In this document: positions 27,399-35,850 of the stretch, one piece after another | Numbering within the stretch: position 1 is the first letter of the stretch | Layout: every line of letters starts with the position of its first letter | Assembly: GCF_024169515.1 (NCBI RefSeq) | Contig: NZ_JAMKCQ010000001.1 | Span: 3,410,001-3,474,000, forward strand | Length of the DNA stretch: 64,000 nt | Direction of reading: 5' to 3' | Source of the DNA: Erwinia aphidicola | GTDB taxonomy: Bacteria > Pseudomonadota > Gammaproteobacteria > Enterobacterales > Enterobacteriaceae | The notes under the pieces: generated by a model | What the model was told of the DNA's origin: nothing | The model's input: only the letters and a program-made list of their open reading frames with translations | Databases searched by the model: none | Program-made: the position numbers and the translations under genes

Positions 27399-28265
27399 CC
27401 GCAGCATCGCGATCAGTGCGGAGAGCAGCGGCCGTTGTTCAGCGCTGTTCCAGACGCAGAGCGAGGGCAACAGCAGCGAACTCTGCGGCAGCGGGCAATA
27501 GCTGACGCCGGCCATCGCGGTAAAACGCAGGCTGGCGGGAACCAGTGCGATACCGCAACCGCGCGCCACCAGCGACACGACGCCCAGCCAGTGGCGTGCC
27601 TCCCAGCGCGTGTCGGGCTCAATATCTGCGGCCAGCAATACTGACTGAATGCGGTCGTAATAACGCGGGGAAAATCGGCGCGCGAAGAGAATAAACGGCT
27701 CCTCTTTGAGCTGGTTGAGCGCCAGCTCACCGGCAGCTGCCAGCGGATGCTGCACCGGTAAGCAGAGTGCCAGCCTGTCGTGGGAAAAACGCAGTGAGGA
27801 GAGGCCTGCGGGCAGGGGGGAAGTATGAATAAACCCCACGTCCAGGCTGCCGTGAGCCAGCTCGCTTAGCTGGTTGCAGGTATTGAGCTCGCGCATACTC
27901 AGCTGCACCCCCGCGTGGCGCTGCTGAAACTGCTGCATCAGCTCGGGCAGTCCCTGATAGAGCAGCGCGCCGACATAACCGATACGCAGATGGCCGGTCA
28001 CCCCGTGCGCCACGTTTTGCACCTCAAGAAGCATGCTTTCCATCCGGTCCAGCAGCGCCTGGGCCGCAGGGATCAGCGCCTTACCTGCGGCAGTCAGCCG
28101 CACCTGCTGGTGGCTGCGTTCAAACAATTTTGCCCCGATCGACTCCTCCAGCTGGCGAATGCTGACGCTCAGCGGCGGCTGTGAAATAGCCAGACGCAGG
28201 GCGGCACGGCCAAAATGCAGCTCCTCGGCCAGCACCAGAAAATAGTGTAAACGACGAGTATCCAT
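27342..28265 (-). CDS. LysR-type transcriptional regulator
   Basis: 307 residues. The N-terminal winged helix is clear (MDTRRLHYFLVLAEELHFGR, LAISQPPLSVSIRQLEESIG, LFERSHQQVRLTAAG), followed by an effector domain (LRIGYVGALLYQGLPELMQQ). Divergent from the acyl-CoA dehydrogenase operon with a 125-bp gap, the usual arrangement for a LysR activator of the divergent operon, and convergent with lhgO. Its position between two blocks that could both process C5 dicarboxylates suggests glutarate or a related acyl compound as effector; this is inference. Confidence 0.92.
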   Translation of the reverse strand: MDTRRLHYFLVLAEELHFGRAALRLAISQPPLSVSIRQLEESIGAKLFERSHQQVRLTAAGKALIPAAQALLDRMESMLLEVQNVAHGVTGHLRIGYVGALLYQGLPELMQQFQQRHAGVQLSMRELNTCNQLSELAHGSLDVGFIHTSPLPAGLSSLRFSHDRLALCLPVQHPLAAAGELALNQLKEEPFILFARRFSPRYYDRIQSVLLAADIEPDTRWEARHWLGVVSLVARGCGIALVPASLRFTAMAGVSYCPLPQSSLLLPSLCVWNSAEQRPLLSALIAMLRLPHQRLNPADDMLADRQG

Positions 28266-28390
28266 AAGCGGCAGTTCACTCCTCCGGTGGCGACATCATC
28301 TGAATACAGTATCAGCCGATACAGCGTCGGTATTGGACAAAGCTGCGCCATTTGCCAACAGTGGTCCTCAGACAACGCAATGGAGGTCAC

Positions 28391-30100
28391 ATGTCTCTCT
28401 TCAATTCTCAAGCGGAAAACATTCCGGATCGTCACGACGTCAATCTGTTTACCAGCGACACCACGCTTCAGGCTCTCCTGCCGCTTTATCTCTCTGACGC
28501 ACTGCGCAAACAGCTGCATGCCCGGCTGCAAACCCTGGGGGCACTGGCCGGGGGGCGGCTGAATGCACTTGCCGAGAGCGCCGATAAAAATCCACCGCAG
28601 CTGAAGATGCGCAGCCGCACCGGCAGCGACCAGCAGAGCATCATCAAGCACCCGGCGTATAGCGAAATGGAACAGCTTGCTTTTGGTGACTTTGCCATGG
28701 CGGCGCTCTCACACCGCACCGATCTTCCCGGCTGGCCGGGGCCCTGCCCGCCGCTGGTGAAATACCTGTTTACCTATCTGTTCGTGCAGGCCGAATTTGG
28801 TCTGATGTGCCCGGTTTCGATGACCGACTCGCTGGCGCGCACGCTGAAAAAGTTTGGCTCGCCGATGCTGACGCAGCGTTATTTGCCGCGCCTGACCTCC
28901 CTGGATGCCGCAACGCGTCTGCAGGGAGCGATGTTTATGACCGAGCAGGACGCAGGCTCTGATATTGCCGCCACCACCGCGCTGGCGGTGCCAGCGCAAG
29001 ACCACTATCTGCTGTATGGCGAAAAGTGGTTCTGCTCGAACCCTGACGCCGGGCTGGCGATGGTGCTGGCACGTATTGAGGGCGCTCCCGAGGGGATAAA
29101 AGGGGTGTCGCTGTTTCTGCTGCCGCGCACGCTGGAGGGGGGAGCCGCCAACGCCTACCGAATTCTGCGGCTGAAAGATAAGTTGGGCACGCGCTCAATG
29201 GCCAGCGGAGAGATCCGGCTGGAAGGTGCCCAGGCCTGGCTGGTGGGTGAGGCAGGTCGTGGCTTTGTACAGATGGCGGATATGATTAACAACTCGCGCC
29301 TGTCAAACGGCGTGCGCTCCGCCGGGCTGATGCAGCGGGCGGTCAGCGAAGCGTTCTACATCGCCCGGCAGCGGCGTGCCTTCGGCAAAACGCTGATTGA
29401 GCAGCCGCTGATGCGGCGCCAGCTGTTAAAAATTTTACTGCCTTGTGAGCAGGCGCGCAGCATGGTGCTGCAGAGCGCAGAGATACTGCGCCGGGCTGAC
29501 AGCGGTGATAAACAGGCTTACGCGCTGCTGCGTATACTGACGCCGCTGATTAAGTTTCGCGCCTGCCGCGATGCGCGTAAGGTCACCGCAGATGCCATGG
29601 AGGTGCGCGGCGGCTGCGGTTATATCGAAGAGTGGGGCGACCCACGCCTGTTCAGGGACGCGCAGCTTGGCTCGATCTGGGAAGGGACCAGCAACATTGT
29701 GGCGCTGGACGTGCGGCGCGCCATTCTGCGGGAGCAGTCGCTGGAGGCGCTGGCGCCCTGGCTGGCGCACTACCTGGCTGAGGCAAAGCTGGGCAGCGAG
29801 CTGCAGCAGCAGTTTGCCGCGGCGCAGGAACAGGTGTGGGCGCTGGCCGCAGCGAGCGCTCAACCCGAGGGCACGGCGCTGGCCCGTGCCGCAGCCAGCG
29901 GACTCTATCATTTCATCAGTGCGGTCATCATGGCGTGGGAGAGCCAGCAGGCCGGGCTGCCGGCCAGACGCCTGCTGGCCCAGCTAATCCTTATTCATAA
30001 GCTGCTGCCGCATAACCCGCTGGGCCGTGATGCAGCGATGGCGCCTGAGGTTGAAGCGCAGCTGCTGGCCGACGTCGGCGATGCCGGGCGGGAGCAATAG
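28391..30100 (+). CDS. Acyl-CoA dehydrogenase, AidB-like long form
   Basis: 569 residues from the ATG behind TGGAGGTCAC. The FAD-binding signature GAMFMTEQDAGSDIAATT, the KLGTRSMASGEI stretch and the C-terminal GGCGYIEEWGDPRLFRDAQL, GSIWEGTSNI are those of AidB-type acyl-CoA dehydrogenases; a Glu is kept in WEGT, where short-chain family members have their catalytic base. About 180 residues longer than glutaryl-CoA or butyryl-CoA dehydrogenases. It would oxidise an acyl-CoA at C2-C3. Substrate not known. First gene of a three-gene operon, two bases before the CoA-transferase gene. Confidence 0.88.
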   Translation: MSLFNSQAENIPDRHDVNLFTSDTTLQALLPLYLSDALRKQLHARLQTLGALAGGRLNALAESADKNPPQLKMRSRTGSDQQSIIKHPAYSEMEQLAFGDFAMAALSHRTDLPGWPGPCPPLVKYLFTYLFVQAEFGLMCPVSMTDSLARTLKKFGSPMLTQRYLPRLTSLDAATRLQGAMFMTEQDAGSDIAATTALAVPAQDHYLLYGEKWFCSNPDAGLAMVLARIEGAPEGIKGVSLFLLPRTLEGGAANAYRILRLKDKLGTRSMASGEIRLEGAQAWLVGEAGRGFVQMADMINNSRLSNGVRSAGLMQRAVSEAFYIARQRRAFGKTLIEQPLMRRQLLKILLPCEQARSMVLQSAEILRRADSGDKQAYALLRILTPLIKFRACRDARKVTADAMEVRGGCGYIEEWGDPRLFRDAQLGSIWEGTSNIVALDVRRAILREQSLEALAPWLAHYLAEAKLGSELQQQFAAAQEQVWALAAASAQPEGTALARAAASGLYHFISAVIMAWESQQAGLPARRLLAQLILIHKLLPHNPLGRDAAMAPEVEAQLLADVGDAGREQ

Positions 30101-30102
30101 CC

Positions 30103-31212
30103 ATGACGGCGTTAACCACAGGTTCACTGGCGGGGATCCGCGTTATCGATCTCTCGCGCGTGCTGGGGGGGCCCTGGTGCGGCCAGCTGCTGGGCGATCA
30201 CGGTGCCGACGTGATAAAAGTCGAGCCGCCGCAGGGCGATGAAACCCGCCGCTGGGGGCCGCCTTTCAAACAGGGGGTGGCGGCGTACTACCTGGGTCTT
30301 AACCGCAATAAACGCCGCGGTCCATCTCTGGATTTATCGCAGCAGAGCGGGCGCGAAACGCTGTTTGAGCTGCTGGCCGATGCGGATGTGCTGATTGAAA
30401 ACTTCAAGACCGGCACGATGGAGAGGTGGGGAATAGGCTATGAGAGCCTGGCAAGGCGCTTTCCGCGCCTGATCCACTGCCGCGTGTCGGGTTTTGGTGG
30501 CGATGGTCCGCTCGGCGGATTAGTCGGCTATGACGCCGCGCTACAGGCGATGAGCGGCATAATGAGCGTCAACGGCGAAGCAGACAGCGGTGGCGTACGC
30601 GTCGGGATACCGATAGTCGACCAGTCTGCCGGGATGAATGCGGCCATCGGTATTCTGCTGGCGCTGTTTGAGCGCACCCGCAGCGGGCTGGGGCAGTTTA
30701 TTGAAGCCAGCCTGTATGATACCGCGCTCTCGATGCTGCATCCCTATTCGACTAACTGGCTCACCAGCCAGCAGCCGCCGCAGCGCAGCGGCAATGCCCA
30801 TATCAGCGTCTATCCCTATGACGTTTTCCCAATGGGTGGCGTGGCGGTATTTATTGGCGCAGGCAACGACAGGCAGTTTCACACGCTGTGTGAATGCCTG
30901 CAGGCGCCCGAGCTGGCAGGCGATGAGCGCTTTGCTACCCCTGCCGCGCGCTCGGTAAACCGGCGACAGCTGCGCACTTTACTGATTGCGCAGCTGGCTG
31001 GCTATGACGGAGCCGAATTTTCAGAGCGGCTGCTAAGGGCGGGGGTGCCCAGCGCGCCGCTGCTCACGGTTGATGCCGCCCTGTCACATCCGCACACCCT
31101 CCACCGTAAGATGATCATCCGTATCGGTGACGGCTATTGTGGCGTCGCCTCGCCGATTAAGCTCAGCCGCACCCCGGCCAGCTATCGCCTGGCGCCGCCG
31201 ATAAAGTCGTAA
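30103..31212 (+). CDS. Class III CoA-transferase (CaiB/BaiF family)
   Basis: 369 residues. Starts LAGIRVIDLSRVLGGPWCGQ, LLGDHGADVIKVEPPQGDET, the family signature, followed by YYLGLNRNKRR and the likely catalytic Asp in PIVDQSAGMNAAIGIL. Such enzymes move CoA between acids without ATP; the family includes succinyl-CoA:glutarate CoA-transferase. With an acyl-CoA dehydrogenase before and a hydratase/dehydrogenase after it, it most likely activates the substrate of the operon. Start spaced two bases from the previous stop. Confidence 0.88.
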   Translation: MTALTTGSLAGIRVIDLSRVLGGPWCGQLLGDHGADVIKVEPPQGDETRRWGPPFKQGVAAYYLGLNRNKRRGPSLDLSQQSGRETLFELLADADVLIENFKTGTMERWGIGYESLARRFPRLIHCRVSGFGGDGPLGGLVGYDAALQAMSGIMSVNGEADSGGVRVGIPIVDQSAGMNAAIGILLALFERTRSGLGQFIEASLYDTALSMLHPYSTNWLTSQQPPQRSGNAHISVYPYDVFPMGGVAVFIGAGNDRQFHTLCECLQAPELAGDERFATPAARSVNRRQLRTLLIAQLAGYDGAEFSERLLRAGVPSAPLLTVDAALSHPHTLHRKMIIRIGDGYCGVASPIKLSRTPASYRLAPPIKS

Positions 31213-31239
31213 GCTAATGATAACGGGAGGTAAGCGACC

Positions 31240-33357
31240 ATGAAAAACAACCGTCAGCAGCTACGCGGGCGTGGGGGAATAGCGCTGGCGCGTCAGGGGA
31301 CGATTTTGATCGCCACCCTTGATAATCCACCGGTCAACGCCATCAGCGCAGCGGTGCGCACTGCGCTTCAGGCGCTACTGCTGCAGCTGAGTCACGATGA
31401 TGAGATTGCGGCACTGCTGCTGCTGGGTCGCGGTGGCCACTTTTCGGCAGGAGCCGATATTCGGGAATTTAGTCAGGCCCGCCCGCCGCCCGCACTGCGC
31501 GATCTCTGCGACCAGCTGGAAGCCAGCGATAAGCTGGTGGTGGCGGCAATTTCCGGCAACGCACTTGGCGGCGGGCTGGAGCTGGCGATGGCGGCCCACT
31601 ATCGGCTGGCACTGCCCGACGCGCGTCTGGGGCTGCCGGAAATCAGGCTCGGCCTGCTGCCGGGCGCCGGGGGCAGCCAGCGCAGCGTGCGGCTGACAGG
31701 CGTAAAGGCGGCGCTCGACATGATGCTCGGCGGTGATCTGCTCTCGGGTGAACAGGCGCTGGCGATCGGGCTGGTAGATCGCCAGGGGCATAATGCGCGC
31801 GAAGATGGCCTGACATGGATCCGCGAACTGCTGGCGGCAGGCGGGGAAGTGCGCCGCAGCGCGACGACAAGCGCCAGAGCAGAGAGCCGCGAGTCGGTGC
31901 AGGCAGCGCTCAGCGCCGCGCGTGCGCAGCTGGCGCTACAGTTCAGGGGGCTGTTCTCTCCCGCGCTGATTATTGACTGCGTGGAGGCGGCCAGCTGCAG
32001 TACATTTGCCGCGGGCTGTCGCTTCGAAGCGGCACAGTTTCAGCGCTGCCTCTTCAGCCCTCAGCACCGCGCGCTGGTGCACATTTTTCTGGCGGAGAAA
32101 AGAGCAGCAAAATTTCCTCTGCCGCCGGGGGTTACGCCAGCAAGCTTCAGCGCTGCGGGGGTAATTGGCGGGGGAACGATGGGGGCGGGTATCGCGGTGG
32201 TGATGCTGAACGCCGGTCTGCAGGTCACTCTGATTGAGCGTGACGCGCTGAGCCTGGAGGGCGGGCTGGCGCGCATCAGGGGCTATTTCCAGCGCCAGAT
32301 CGCGAAAATGCGGCTGACGCCAGGCGAAGTGCAGAGCCGGCTGGCGCGACTGCAGGGGACGCTTGAGCTGAGCGCGTTGCAACCTGCCGATCTGGTTGTC
32401 GAAGCGGTGACGGAAGATCTGGCCGTTAAACAGGCGCTGTTTCGCCAGTTAGCCGTTCACTGCCGCGCCGATGCGCTGTTGGCCAGCAATAGCTCCTACC
32501 TCTCTATTACCCAGATAGCGGCGGGAACCGCCTGCGCCAGCCACAGCCTGGGGCTGCATTTCTTTTCTCCCGCGCCGGTCATGCGGCTGCTGGAGGTGAT
32601 CGCCCCGGAGAGCGTCCCGCAGCGTATTGTTGCCAGTGCGTTCAGTCTGGCACGGCGGCTGGGCAAAATAGCGGTGCGCAGCGGCATCTGCGATGGCTTT
32701 ATCGGCAACCGTATTATGTCTGTGACTCGCCGGGCTGCCGAGGCCATGCTGGTGGACGGGGCCTCACCGTATGAGATTGACAGCGCGCTGCGCGGCTTTG
32801 GCTTTGCTATGGGGCCGTTTGAAACCAGCGATCTGGCCGGTGGTGACATCGGCTGGGCCACGCGCAGGCGGCGCGCGGCGACCCGCGATGCGCGCGAGCG
32901 CTATGTCAGCATTGCCGACCGCCTGTGCGAACAGGGATGGCTGGGGCAAAAAACCGGGCGTGGATGGTATCGCTACGCTGCGGGCGAGAAAAACGGGCTA
33001 CCTGACCCTGAAGTGCTGGCCGTGGTTGATGCCGAGCGCCGCCGGGCAAATATTGTGCCGCGCAGCTTCAGCCCGCCTGAGATTGTTCGACGCTACCTGC
33101 TGGCAATGATCAATGAGGGGGCAAAAGTGGTGGAAGAGGGCATCGCCCGCTGTCCGGGAGATGTGGATGTGGTCATGGTCGCGGGCTTTGGCTTCCCCCG
33201 CTATCGGGGCGGCCCGCTGTTTTACGCCGACACCCTTGGGCTGGACCGGGTAGTGCGTGATTTAACCCGATTTGCGGAGGAAGATCCCCACTTCTGGCGT
33301 CCCGCAGCACTGCTGTTGCAGCGGGCCAAACAGGGCCGGCCCATTTCTCAGGCCTGA
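31240..33357 (+). CDS. FadB-like enoyl-CoA hydratase/3-hydroxyacyl-CoA dehydrogenase
   Basis: 705 residues, GGGAGG before the ATG. The N-terminal crotonase domain has the oxyanion-hole segments GHFSAGADIREF and SGNALGGGLELAMA and both catalytic Glu positions (GGGLE, LPEIRLGLLPGAGG). The dehydrogenase domain starts near residue 305 with FSAAGVIGGGTMGAGIAVVM (NAD site) and has the catalytic His in LGLHFFSPAPVMRLLEV, then the C-terminal helical domains (CDGFIGNRIM, GGPLFYADTLGL). It hydrates 2-enoyl-CoA and oxidises the 3-hydroxyacyl-CoA. Smaller than FadB/FadJ and closer to peroxisomal-type bifunctional enzymes. No thiolase follows. Confidence 0.92.
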   Translation: MKNNRQQLRGRGGIALARQGTILIATLDNPPVNAISAAVRTALQALLLQLSHDDEIAALLLLGRGGHFSAGADIREFSQARPPPALRDLCDQLEASDKLVVAAISGNALGGGLELAMAAHYRLALPDARLGLPEIRLGLLPGAGGSQRSVRLTGVKAALDMMLGGDLLSGEQALAIGLVDRQGHNAREDGLTWIRELLAAGGEVRRSATTSARAESRESVQAALSAARAQLALQFRGLFSPALIIDCVEAASCSTFAAGCRFEAAQFQRCLFSPQHRALVHIFLAEKRAAKFPLPPGVTPASFSAAGVIGGGTMGAGIAVVMLNAGLQVTLIERDALSLEGGLARIRGYFQRQIAKMRLTPGEVQSRLARLQGTLELSALQPADLVVEAVTEDLAVKQALFRQLAVHCRADALLASNSSYLSITQIAAGTACASHSLGLHFFSPAPVMRLLEVIAPESVPQRIVASAFSLARRLGKIAVRSGICDGFIGNRIMSVTRRAAEAMLVDGASPYEIDSALRGFGFAMGPFETSDLAGGDIGWATRRRRAATRDARERYVSIADRLCEQGWLGQKTGRGWYRYAAGEKNGLPDPEVLAVVDAERRRANIVPRSFSPPEIVRRYLLAMINEGAKVVEEGIARCPGDVDVVMVAGFGFPRYRGGPLFYADTLGLDRVVRDLTRFAEEDPHFWRPAALLLQRAKQGRPISQA

Positions 33358-33366
33358 CCGAGGTAA

Positions 33367-33394
33367 AAAAAAAGCCGACATTATGTCGGCTTTA
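33367..33394. terminator. Bidirectional terminator after the acyl-CoA operon
   Basis: Stem AAAGCCGACA / TGTCGGCTTT with loop TTA between the convergent stops, preceded by a long A run that gives Ts on the minus strand. Confidence 0.88.
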
Positions 33395-33414
33395 CGTTTA
33401 CTGGTGAGGAGAGG

Positions 33415-34791
33415 TTATTCGTCGTTACTGATCACCACCAGTTTCTGATTCACAAACTCTTTAATGCCAAGGTCGGAGAGCTCGCGGCCATAGCCGGAAC
33501 GCTTAACGCCACCAAATGGCAGCTCGGCTGCAGTGTTACTTGCCGAGTTGATATAAACCATGCCGGTCTCGATGCGCGAGGCCAGCGCCCTGGCACGCGG
33601 GATATCGCGGCTAAATACCGCACCGCCCAGACCGTAGTGGGAATCATTGGCCAGCTTCACCACTTCATCGTCATCTTTCACCACGTAGACCTGCGCCACC
33701 GGGCCAAAGAACTCTTCGAAGTAGGCCGGGTTGTCACGCGTAATGCCGGTCAGAATGGTCGGCTGGTAGAAGCAGCCTTCACCCGCTACCGGTGCGCCAC
33801 CCAGCAGCACCGTGGCACCTTTAGCTTTCGCCTGTTCAACCTGCTTCTGCAAGCGATCGCGGGCATCGGCTGATGAGAGCGGGCCGAGGGTGGTGCTGGC
33901 GTCAAGCGGATCGCCGATTTTTACATCCTTAAACGCCGCGCTTAGCTTCTCGATAAAGCTATCGGCCACTTTTTCATGCACCAGGAAGCGTTTAGCAGCG
34001 GTACAGACCTGGCCACAGTTGCTGAGACGCGCGCCAACCCCGGCCTTCACCGCTTTGTCCAGATCGCAGTCGTCAAGCACCACGAAGACGTCATTACCGC
34101 CCAGTTCAAGGGTGGTTTTCTTCAGATATTTACCGGCCTGCTGCGCCACGGCGCTACCGGCACGTTCAGAACCGGTCAGCGCGGCACCCTGCACGCGATC
34201 GTCGGCAATCAGTGTGGCAATCTGATCGTTGCTGGCAAACAGGTTGGTCCAGGCCCCGGCGGGCGCGCCGGCTTCTGTTACCAGCTCCTCAAACAGCGTG
34301 GCGCAGTGCGGCACGTTAGGGGCATGCTTCGCCAGCACCGGGTTACCCGCTGCCAGGTTAGGGGCCAGTACGCGCATCAGCTGGTAGAACGGGAAGTTCC
34401 ACGGCTCAACCGCCACCAGAACACCGATCGGATGATTTTCTACCCAGGCTTCACCCAGTTCACTCGGGTAGCGGGTGGGGGCGAGAAAGCGCTCGGCATT
34501 CTCGGCATAATAACGGGCGATCTGCGCGCAGAGTTCAACCTCGCCTTTGCTCTGGGCGATCAGTTTGCCCATTTCAATGCTGGCGGTCTTAGCCAGTTCG
34601 TCGACGCGGCTGTCGATCAGGTCAGCCAGCTTTTTTAGCACCTGCAAACGCGGCTGGATCGGACCTTTTGACCATGCTGAATGATAGAGCTGGTCCGCAG
34701 TCGCCAGCGCTTTTTCGACGTCGCTGTCGCTGTGGGAAGGCCAGGATTTAATGAGCTCGTTACTTGCAGGATTGATTGTCTGATAGGACAT
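33415..34791 (-). CDS. NAD(P)-dependent succinate-semialdehyde dehydrogenase (Sad/YneI-like)
   Basis: 458 residues (E. coli Sad 462). Aldehyde dehydrogenase marks: EPWNFPFYQLMRVLAPNLAA, the nucleotide-site VQGAALTGSERAGSAVAQQA, the catalytic Glu in TTLELGGNDVF and the catalytic Cys in NCGQVCTAAKRFLV. It oxidises succinate semialdehyde to succinate; enzymes of this group also accept glutarate semialdehyde, which would feed glutarate to CsiD next door (inference). Leftward, single gene upstream of yccJ on the same strand. Confidence 0.9.
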   Translation of the reverse strand: MSYQTINPASNELIKSWPSHSDSDVEKALATADQLYHSAWSKGPIQPRLQVLKKLADLIDSRVDELAKTASIEMGKLIAQSKGEVELCAQIARYYAENAERFLAPTRYPSELGEAWVENHPIGVLVAVEPWNFPFYQLMRVLAPNLAAGNPVLAKHAPNVPHCATLFEELVTEAGAPAGAWTNLFASNDQIATLIADDRVQGAALTGSERAGSAVAQQAGKYLKKTTLELGGNDVFVVLDDCDLDKAVKAGVGARLSNCGQVCTAAKRFLVHEKVADSFIEKLSAAFKDVKIGDPLDASTTLGPLSSADARDRLQKQVEQAKAKGATVLLGGAPVAGEGCFYQPTILTGITRDNPAYFEEFFGPVAQVYVVKDDDEVVKLANDSHYGLGGAVFSRDIPRARALASRIETGMVYINSASNTAAELPFGGVKRSGYGRELSDLGIKEFVNQKLVVISNDE

Positions 34792-34933
34792 AGAAACTTT
34801 CCTCTGTCAGTAAGCAGCCGGATTCTGGCTGTCAGTGAAACGTGGGATCAAGCGTAGTAGAGAAAACAGGGGATGTTCAGTTATCGGATGAGTCCTACGC
34901 GTGAAAGGGCGGGTTAGACCCGCCCTGATATCG

Positions 34934-35164
34934 TTAAACGTTCCTGCGCTCAACCACTTTGCTGTCCCAGGTCAGAACGTCCTGATCCGTTTTTTCGAAG
35001 GCGCGAATAAGGACTTCGTCGCTACCCTGCTGCTCCCAGATCTGCTCAGCGAGCTTTTCATCGTAATTTGCCACTTCGAAAATAGCCTCAGCAATCTCCT
35101 TAGAGGTATTACGGACGGATGCAAATTCCCCGACGTGATGTTCTTTCGATTTCTGCGTTAGCAT
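34934..35164 (-). CDS. yccJ: Small conserved protein YccJ
   Basis: 76 residues, collinear with E. coli YccJ (75): [36 protein letters not shown] and the C-terminal VVERRNV. Function unknown. 21 bp downstream of wrbA, with GAGAG before the ATG, so it is probably cotranscribed with wrbA as in E. coli. Confidence 0.95.
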   Translation of the reverse strand: MLTQKSKEHHVGEFASVRNTSKEIAEAIFEVANYDEKLAEQIWEQQGSDEVLIRAFEKTDQDVLTWDSKVVERRNV

Positions 35165-35185
35165 ATTGCTCTCCTGTGGTTGAGA

Positions 35186-35806
35186 TTATCCGTTAAGTTT
35201 TACCGCCAGCCCGGCAACGTACTCACCCTGATAGCGGGCAATATTCAGCTCTTCGGCACTGGGTTGACGTGAACCATCGCCTCCGGCAATGGTGGTAGCA
35301 CCGTAGGGCGTTCCTCCGCGCACCTGCGAAATATCAAACAGCTCTTTGGTACCGTATCCGATGGGGACAATCACCATGCCGTGGTGGGCAAGGGTCGTCC
35401 AGGTTGAAGTGATGGTCTGTTCCTGACCGCCGCCGGTGCCGGTGGAGGCAAACACGCTGGCAAGCTTGCCGTACAGCGCGCCCGATGCCCACAGCCCGCC
35501 GGTTCGGTCAAGGAAGCTGCGCATCTGCCCGGCCATATTGCCGAAGCGGGTAGGGGTGCCAAGCAGAATGGCATCATACTGCGCCAGTTCATCCGGGGTG
35601 GCTTCTGCGGCAGCCTGCCCGGTTTTGCCGCCCACCTCGGCGAAGCGGGTGGCATCCATGGTCTCCGGTACGCGCTTGATAGTGACTTCGGCGCCGGAAA
35701 CGCGTTTTGCGCCTTCGGCGACGGCCTGAGCCATGGTCTCAATGTGGCCGTACATTGAGTAATAGAGCACCAGTATTCTTGCCTTAACACGTTCTTCGTC
35801 TTGCAT
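35186..35806 (-). CDS. wrbA: NAD(P)H:quinone oxidoreductase WrbA with an element-derived N-terminus
   Basis: 206 residues in the present form. From [20 protein letters not shown] onward it is E. coli WrbA (198 residues), with the flavodoxin FMN loop, [18 protein letters not shown] and [20 protein letters not shown]. The normal start MAKILV is replaced by [13 protein letters not shown]. The first codons and the ribosome binding site (AAGGGC nine bases before the ATG) belong to an inserted element whose boundary is at 35769-35770. The native first codons are found 6.1 kb away at 41863. So the frame is intact, but promoter and N-terminus have been swapped. WrbA is a tetrameric FMN two-electron quinone reductase. 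Confidence 0.93.
   Translation of the reverse strand: MQDEERVKARILVLYYSMYGHIETMAQAVAEGAKRVSGAEVTIKRVPETMDATRFAEVGGKTGQAAAEATPDELAQYDAILLGTPTRFGNMAGQMRSFLDRTGGLWASGALYGKLASVFASTGTGGGQEQTITSTWTTLAHHGMVIVPIGYGTKELFDISQVRGGTPYGATTIAGGDGSRQPSAEELNIARYQGEYVAGLAVKLNG
35769..35770 (-). other. Attachment junction (left) within wrbA
   Basis: Crossover GT on the minus strand; flanks AAGGCAAGAATACTG (element side) and GCTCTATTACTC (wrbA side). Confidence 0.8.
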
Positions 35807-35850
35807 GATAATATGCCCTTAGCGAATGAACCCAACGGAAAGCGTAGCAC

